Both the position numbers and the translations under genes were made by a program. Positions 18,404 through 21,270 of a stretch of DNA of 21,270 bases are shown one piece after another. Numbering within the stretch: position 1 is the stretch's first letter; every line of letters starts with the position of its first letter. The notes beneath the pieces are model-generated. The model was not told where the DNA came from. It saw nothing but the letters and a program-made list of their open reading frames with translations, and did not search any database. The DNA comes from a virus: the IMG/VR virus record IMGVR_UViG_3300038701_000339, positions 1 through 21,270 of that record; one strand, written 5' to 3'.

Positions 18404-18828
18404 CAGACAGCCGTAAACGTGACCGCGCCAGTGCTCTCCAGAGACAGCGAGTAGGTCACGCCGCCCTCGGTTTCGCCGCCGAACTCGACCGACGCGATGC
18501 GGAAAGAACCAGCGTAGGTGCCAAAGTCGGGAACGACGATCTGAAAGTTGCAGGCATTGTCCGCCGACATCGCCACGGTGTTCATCCGTGCCTCTGCCGT
18601 GCTGTCCTCGAAGAACCCGTCACCCGAGACCGAGACGTTCTTCAGGCCAGCAAGGGTCTCGGTCCACAGCGCGCCGCCGGGCGTGGTGCAGTCCGGGGTG
18701 GTCACGTCGATCGCCGAGTTGTTGATCGTGAGCGACTTAGAGTTCAGTCCGCACAGGTTCGAGAACGTCTCCGAAGCCTCACCGTCCCCGATCTTCACGA
18801 GCAGGGCGCGTCCAAGTTGTTTAGCCAT
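18403..18828 (-). CDS. Major tail tube protein (TP901-1/GTA type)
   Basis: A 141-residue tail tube protein. The start MAKQLGRALLVKIGDGEASE, then TFSNLCGLNSKSLTINNSAI and DVTTPDC, with LWTETLAGLKNVSVSGDGFF (about residues 54-73) and the closing GSFRIASVEFGGETEGGVTY, then SLSLESTGAVTFTAV, is the standard pattern of the TP901-1-family major tail protein, which is also RcGTA gene 9. Hexameric rings of this protein form the non-contractile tube around the tape measure. GGAGG lies 7 bases before the ATG. It is separated from the upstream DUF3168 gene by a 41-bp space. Confidence 0.9.
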   Translation of the reverse strand: MAKQLGRALLVKIGDGEASETFSNLCGLNSKSLTINNSAIDVTTPDCTTPGGALWTETLAGLKNVSVSGDGFFEDSTAEARMNTVAMSADNACNFQIVVPDFGTYAGSFRIASVEFGGETEGGVTYSLSLESTGAVTFTAV

Positions 18829-18869
18829 GATCGGCCTCCATCATATGCGCTTGCCCACGGCGCGGGGAG

Positions 18870-19289
18870 TTAGGCGGTTTCCTCAAGCATCGCTTGAAGA
18901 GCGATGACGGCAGTGTAGCCACGGCCCTCACCATCTCGGGTGACCGAGTAGGTCTCAAAGATTAGCTCGACGAGCGTGTGCCCCGTGACCGTCACAGAGG
19001 CCTCCTGGCGGTGCAGGGCAGCCTTGACCGCCTCCACGATCCGCACAGCCTCGACCCGGCCAGAGGCGCTGCGGGAATGCGCCTCAAGGGACAGGGAGAC
19101 GAGCGAGCCTTCGGTGGTGTCCGTGTCGAACGCGCTCGGCTCGATGCCGCCGAACCGCAGATACGGAAAAGTCACGTCCTGCGGCGGCTCATCATAGACG
19201 CGCGTCGAGACGAGCGACGTGATATCACTGTTGGCGACCAGCGCAGCGCGAATGCCCTTTTGCAGGGCCAGTGCGAAACCATCAGCCAC
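18870..19289 (-). CDS. Tail terminator/completion protein (DUF3168)
   Basis: A 139-residue protein of the DUF3168 group (RcGTA gene 8-like). Family features are LQKGIRAALVANSDITSLVS (residues 8-27), RVYDEPPQDVTFPYLRFGGI (about 30-49), LSLEAHSRSASGRVEAVRIV and EAVKAALH, then VTVTGHTLVELIFETYSVTR and a closing GYTAVIALQAMLEE. It caps the head-proximal end of the tail tube. It overlaps the gp10-like gene by eight bases and precedes the tail tube gene. The assignment is strong. Confidence 0.85.
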   Translation of the reverse strand: MADGFALALQKGIRAALVANSDITSLVSTRVYDEPPQDVTFPYLRFGGIEPSAFDTDTTEGSLVSLSLEAHSRSASGRVEAVRIVEAVKAALHRQEASVTVTGHTLVELIFETYSVTRDGEGRGYTAVIALQAMLEETA

Positions 19290-19677
19290 CGCTCACCGCC
19301 TGCTTTGCAGCCTTCTTGATCGCTCTCTTGATGCTCGTGCGGAACCGCTTGCCCAAATGCGACTGCATGATCCGCATATAAGGGGCCGGGGAAGTCGTGC
19401 CGCGATTGCCTTTCTGTCGGCCAAATTCTACGGCTCGCGCTTTCTTTTGTGCATCTGCCGTATCCGGCGCGGCCTCGACAGAAGCCGTCAGCCCATCGGG
19501 GTTGTATTTGGTGAAAATCCAGCCTCGCAGCTCGCCGCTGTCCACCGGGACAAGCTGACGCGCCAAACGCGCGCCCGCCTCGGTGTTCCGGCGGATCGTC
19601 TTCGCAACCTCGGCCTGCACCTCAACCGGCAGGTCCTTCAGTTGTCGGCTTAGGCGCTTGGCACCTTCGACCCTCAT
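19282..19677 (-). CDS. HK97 gp10-family neck/tail-completion protein
   Basis: A 131-residue protein matching the HK97 gp10-like family. Typical segments are EGAKRLSRQLKDLPVEVQAE, then IRRNTEAGARLARQLVPVDS with SGELRGWIF (the VPVDSGELR pattern is diagnostic), KKARAVEFG and SPAPYMRIMQSHLGKRF near the C-terminus (the P(Y/F)MRPA-like block). The end is very basic. The family joins tail to head. It overlaps the head closure gene by four bases and the DUF3168 gene by eight, in the standard HK97 order. Confidence 0.85.
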   Translation of the reverse strand: MRVEGAKRLSRQLKDLPVEVQAEVAKTIRRNTEAGARLARQLVPVDSGELRGWIFTKYNPDGLTASVEAAPDTADAQKKARAVEFGRQKGNRGTTSPAPYMRIMQSHLGKRFRTSIKRAIKKAAKQAVSGG

Positions 19678-20012
19678 GTCGCCACCCCGCGCTCAAGACG
19701 CACCTCGATCATGGTCCCCTTCGCATCGACCTGGATCACGTCCTTGATGGCCCAAGTAAAGCCGCGCGCGACGACGCGATCCGCAGCCGTGATGGTCTCG
19801 GTGGTGCTGTCTTTTCTCACCCGCATGGTAGCAAGACCAACATCGGACAGCGCGCCGCCCTGAATGGCCTCCTTGCCGGTCCGCTCGCGCAGATCAGCCC
19901 AGCGAGTCGCAAGGGTGGCCCAGCCCGTGTACACGTTGCCATAGTCATCCACAGCACCCTCGGAAAGGCGCTGGAACTCGGCACGCTCACGGTAGAGGCC
20001 AGCCTTAGGCAT
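19674..20012 (-). CDS. Head closure / head-tail adaptor protein (SPP1 gp16-like)
   Basis: A 112-residue protein of the phage head-tail joining family (PF05521). It begins MPKAGLYRERAEFQRLSEGA, continues VDDYGNVYTGWATLATRWAD and LRERTGKEAIQGG, then TMRVRKDSTTETITAADRVV and ARGFTWAIKDVIQVDAKGTM. The D-x-G-N...W....WA....RTGKE pattern is the family core. It closes the capsid portal after DNA packaging. It overlaps the connector gene by eight bases and the gp10-like gene by four. Confidence 0.85.
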   Translation of the reverse strand: MPKAGLYRERAEFQRLSEGAVDDYGNVYTGWATLATRWADLRERTGKEAIQGGALSDVGLATMRVRKDSTTETITAADRVVARGFTWAIKDVIQVDAKGTMIEVRLERGVAT

Positions 20013-20610
20013 ACCAGCACCGCCGGTGCATATCGACGAGCATATCGAAGCCGTAGGGGATGTTGCTCAGCTCATCCATCGCCGTGTTCTCGCGGTTGTC
20101 ATACCAGTGACCCACGAGAAGCATCAGCGCGTGGCGAAGCGTATCCGGGATGTCGGTCGTCGCCTCGCCGTAGCCGATGGTGTATTCGATGCGGATAGCG
20201 TCAGCACGATCCTGCGTCACCGGCCAGTTGAAGCCCTCAGCAGGCCCGACATAAGAGGCGAATGACGTTCCCGTCACATCGTAATCGCTCAGGGTGTCCG
20301 TCTGTAGATCGCCAGCCGTGTCGTAGTATTTTACCGCGTTGACCTGGATCACCGGACCAAGGATCAGCTTCACCGACTGAGGCGGGGTGCTGCTCACCCA
20401 CTGGCCCCACTTCTGAGAAATCATCGCGTGGCCCAGCGCGCCCGTCACGTCCGTGTAAGCGACCGCCACCGCGATGAGACGGGTCAACAGAGCGTCGTCG
20501 TCGGTATGCTCGACGCGAAGCTGCGCCTTCACCTCAGCCAAGGTGATCGGCGTCGTAGCAGGCGCGTCGATCAGTTCCAGCGCATCGTGACAGGCCAGCG
20601 GCTTCGCCAT
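20005..20610 (-). CDS. Head-tail connector protein (HK97 gp6-like)
   Basis: A 201-residue connector of the gp6-like family (PF05135, RcGTA gene 6 position). The N-terminus has the family signature TTPITLAEVKAQLRVEHTDD, then DDALLTRLIAVAVAYTDVTG; the C-terminal part has ADAIRIEYTIGYGEATTDIP and DTLRHALMLLVGHWYDNREN. The middle carries a beta-rich section (PPQSVKLILGPVIQVNAVKY). It attaches below the portal to build the neck. It is preceded at 3 bp by the small DUF7210-like gene and overlaps the head closure gene by eight bases. Confidence 0.85.
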   Translation of the reverse strand: MAKPLACHDALELIDAPATTPITLAEVKAQLRVEHTDDDALLTRLIAVAVAYTDVTGALGHAMISQKWGQWVSSTPPQSVKLILGPVIQVNAVKYYDTAGDLQTDTLSDYDVTGTSFASYVGPAEGFNWPVTQDRADAIRIEYTIGYGEATTDIPDTLRHALMLLVGHWYDNRENTAMDELSNIPYGFDMLVDMHRRCWYA

Positions 20611-20613
20611 GAC

Positions 20614-20805
20614 TTACTCGCCCTTCACCGCGCGGCGAGTGACCCGCTTCGGGGTGGCGCGCTCGACGTTCGCGCCGTCCACAGGCTCAGCAATGCCAGC
20701 CGCGATGAAGCGAACGGCCTCAGCCTCGTTGCAGTCGATCACGTCGCCAGCATTGTGCGAGAAATTGATGCCAGCCATCGAGGTCAGCAGTTTCACCTTC
20801 GGCAT
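20614..20805 (-). CDS. Small head-region phage protein
   Basis: A 63-residue protein. The sequence KVKLLTSMAGINFSHNAGDV, then IDCNEAEAVRFIAAGIAEPV is a compact beta-hairpin-plus-helix module commonly found immediately after the major capsid gene in HK97-type phages. The module (KVKLL...G..F..G..V.....EA.R.I.AGIAEPV) occurs in many short phage proteins of unknown role. The C-terminal 20 residues are basic (ERATPKRVTRRAVKGE). GGAGG lies 7 bases before the ATG. A structural or assembly role is inferred from place only. Confidence 0.65.
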   Translation of the reverse strand: MPKVKLLTSMAGINFSHNAGDVIDCNEAEAVRFIAAGIAEPVDGANVERATPKRVTRRAVKGE

Positions 20806-20834
20806 GGTCGCCTCCTTCAGATCGGCTTGGGAAA

Positions 20835-20858
20835 GCAGGGCGACACGCGCCGCCCTGC
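20835..20858 (-). terminator. Hairpin after the major capsid gene (partial terminator)
   Basis: GCAGGGCG (20835-20842) and CGCCCTGC (20851-20858) form an 8-bp GC stem with an 8-base loop, 14 bases beyond the capsid stop. On the minus strand it is followed by TTTCCC, a short T tract. It is likely to act as a weak terminator or 3' stabiliser that keeps capsid mRNA in excess over the downstream connector genes. Confidence 0.5.
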
Positions 20859-20871
20859 CTTAGATCAGACC

Positions 20872-21270
20872 TTACGAGGCCGCAGTGATCAGGTGCTTGA
20901 TCGCTGCGGTATTGGTCAGCACACCGTCGAAGCGGATGTAGCCGAGGATGCCGAAGTCCGGTGCGAAACGCTCGCGCGCCACATAGAGCGACGGAGCGCC
21001 GACCTTGCGGACGTAGAACTTCGACATGTCACCGAAGAGGATGACCTTCTTCGCTGCGGCCAGCGAGTCCATCGCCTGGTTCACCACCACGTTGTAGCCC
21101 AGCAGGTTCTGCGGGATACCGGCCTGATAGTTGCCCATCTGCCAGAGGTAGTTGCCGTTGCCATCCTTCAGCTTGCGAACAGCAGCGAGGGTGCTGTCGT
21201 TCATCATGATGGCGGTCGAAGGCGCGGTCCGGTAAGCCGGATCAACCGAGTGAATCAGGTCGATGATTCT
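20872..21270 (-). CDS. Major capsid protein, HK97 family, C-terminal part (runs off right edge)
   Basis: A partial gene: the frame is open through the window edge, so 132 residues of the C-terminus are seen. The sequence IIDLIHSVDPAYRTAPSTAI, MMNDSTLAAVRKLKDGNGNY with LWQ, LGYNVVVNQAMDSLAAAKKV and ILFGDMSKFYVRKVGAPSLY, then FGILGYIRFDGVLTNTAAIK is the usual end of HK97-type major capsid proteins (P-domain and final strand). The ATG pair near 21207 is internal and not the start. It builds the icosahedral shell. Upstream genes (protease or scaffold, portal, terminase) are expected to the right. Confidence 0.9.
   Translation of the reverse strand, partial: RIIDLIHSVDPAYRTAPSTAIMMNDSTLAAVRKLKDGNGNYLWQMGNYQAGIPQNLLGYNVVVNQAMDSLAAAKKVILFGDMSKFYVRKVGAPSLYVARERFAPDFGILGYIRFDGVLTNTAAIKHLITAAS

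Noticed and set aside
1-21270. tRNA genes, rRNA, insertion sequences, integrase, attachment sites, CRISPR arrays
   Set aside because: Looked for by eye and none recognised; no transposase-like or integrase-like protein is encoded in the window.

Overview
The window is about 21 kb of a temperate siphovirus genome, almost certainly a prophage in a GC-rich alphaproteobacterium. The head and tail genes follow the order of the Rhodobacterales gene transfer agent and HK97: capsid, gp6-type connector, head closure, gp10-type, DUF3168, tail tube, GTA-gp10 chaperone. A GapR/DUF2312 protein also points to Alphaproteobacteria. No integrase, attachment site, terminase or portal is visible, and both edges cut through genes (a replication protein on the left, the major capsid protein on the right).

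Layout. (1) Positions 1-2374, minus strand: a leftward early operon of a Cro-like XRE protein, a double-HTH protein, a small cytosine-methyltransferase-like protein, a DUF1064 nuclease, a small winged-helix protein and, after a 276-bp gene-free gap, a DUF1376/YdaU-like replication protein. (2) Positions 2375-2497: the divergent control region. (3) Positions 2498-6780, plus strand: a rightward early operon. It opens with very small genes separated by a near-identical hairpin-plus-RBS element and continues with recombination genes (ERF annealing protein, YqaJ/lambda-exonuclease-type nuclease, NinB), GapR-like, HNH (DUF968-like) and a tandem-HTH protein. (4) Positions 6781-21270, minus strand: the late operon, read right to left. 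It encodes capsid, connectors, tail tube, chaperones, tape measure, tail tip with an embedded GNAT acetyltransferase, fibres, an endolysin with a C-terminal membrane segment, and nested spanin-like genes. It ends at a hairpin terminator near 6781-6811.

How the genes work together: the two divergent early operons supply replication initiation on one side and a complete single-strand-annealing system (exonuclease, annealase, NinB) on the other. The late operon builds a long non-contractile tail of roughly 0.1 micrometre, judged from the 646-residue tape measure, and then lyses the cell. Two good sigma70-like promoters inside the late operon (about 11.5 kb and 9.3 kb) suggest extra expression of fibre and lysis genes.

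The least explained structures are: (a) the gap at 420-695 before the replication gene, which carries two intrinsic terminators facing the opposite way to the operon and several hairpins with CU-rich, anti-Shine-Dalgarno-like loops, as expected of antisense or cuckoo/CcsR-like small RNAs; (b) the start-associated hairpin/RBS repeat in front of consecutive small early genes; (c) a canonical A AAA AAG slippery site joining two tail chaperone ORFs; and (d) a tail protein whose N-terminus has 12 prolines spaced exactly 11 residues apart.
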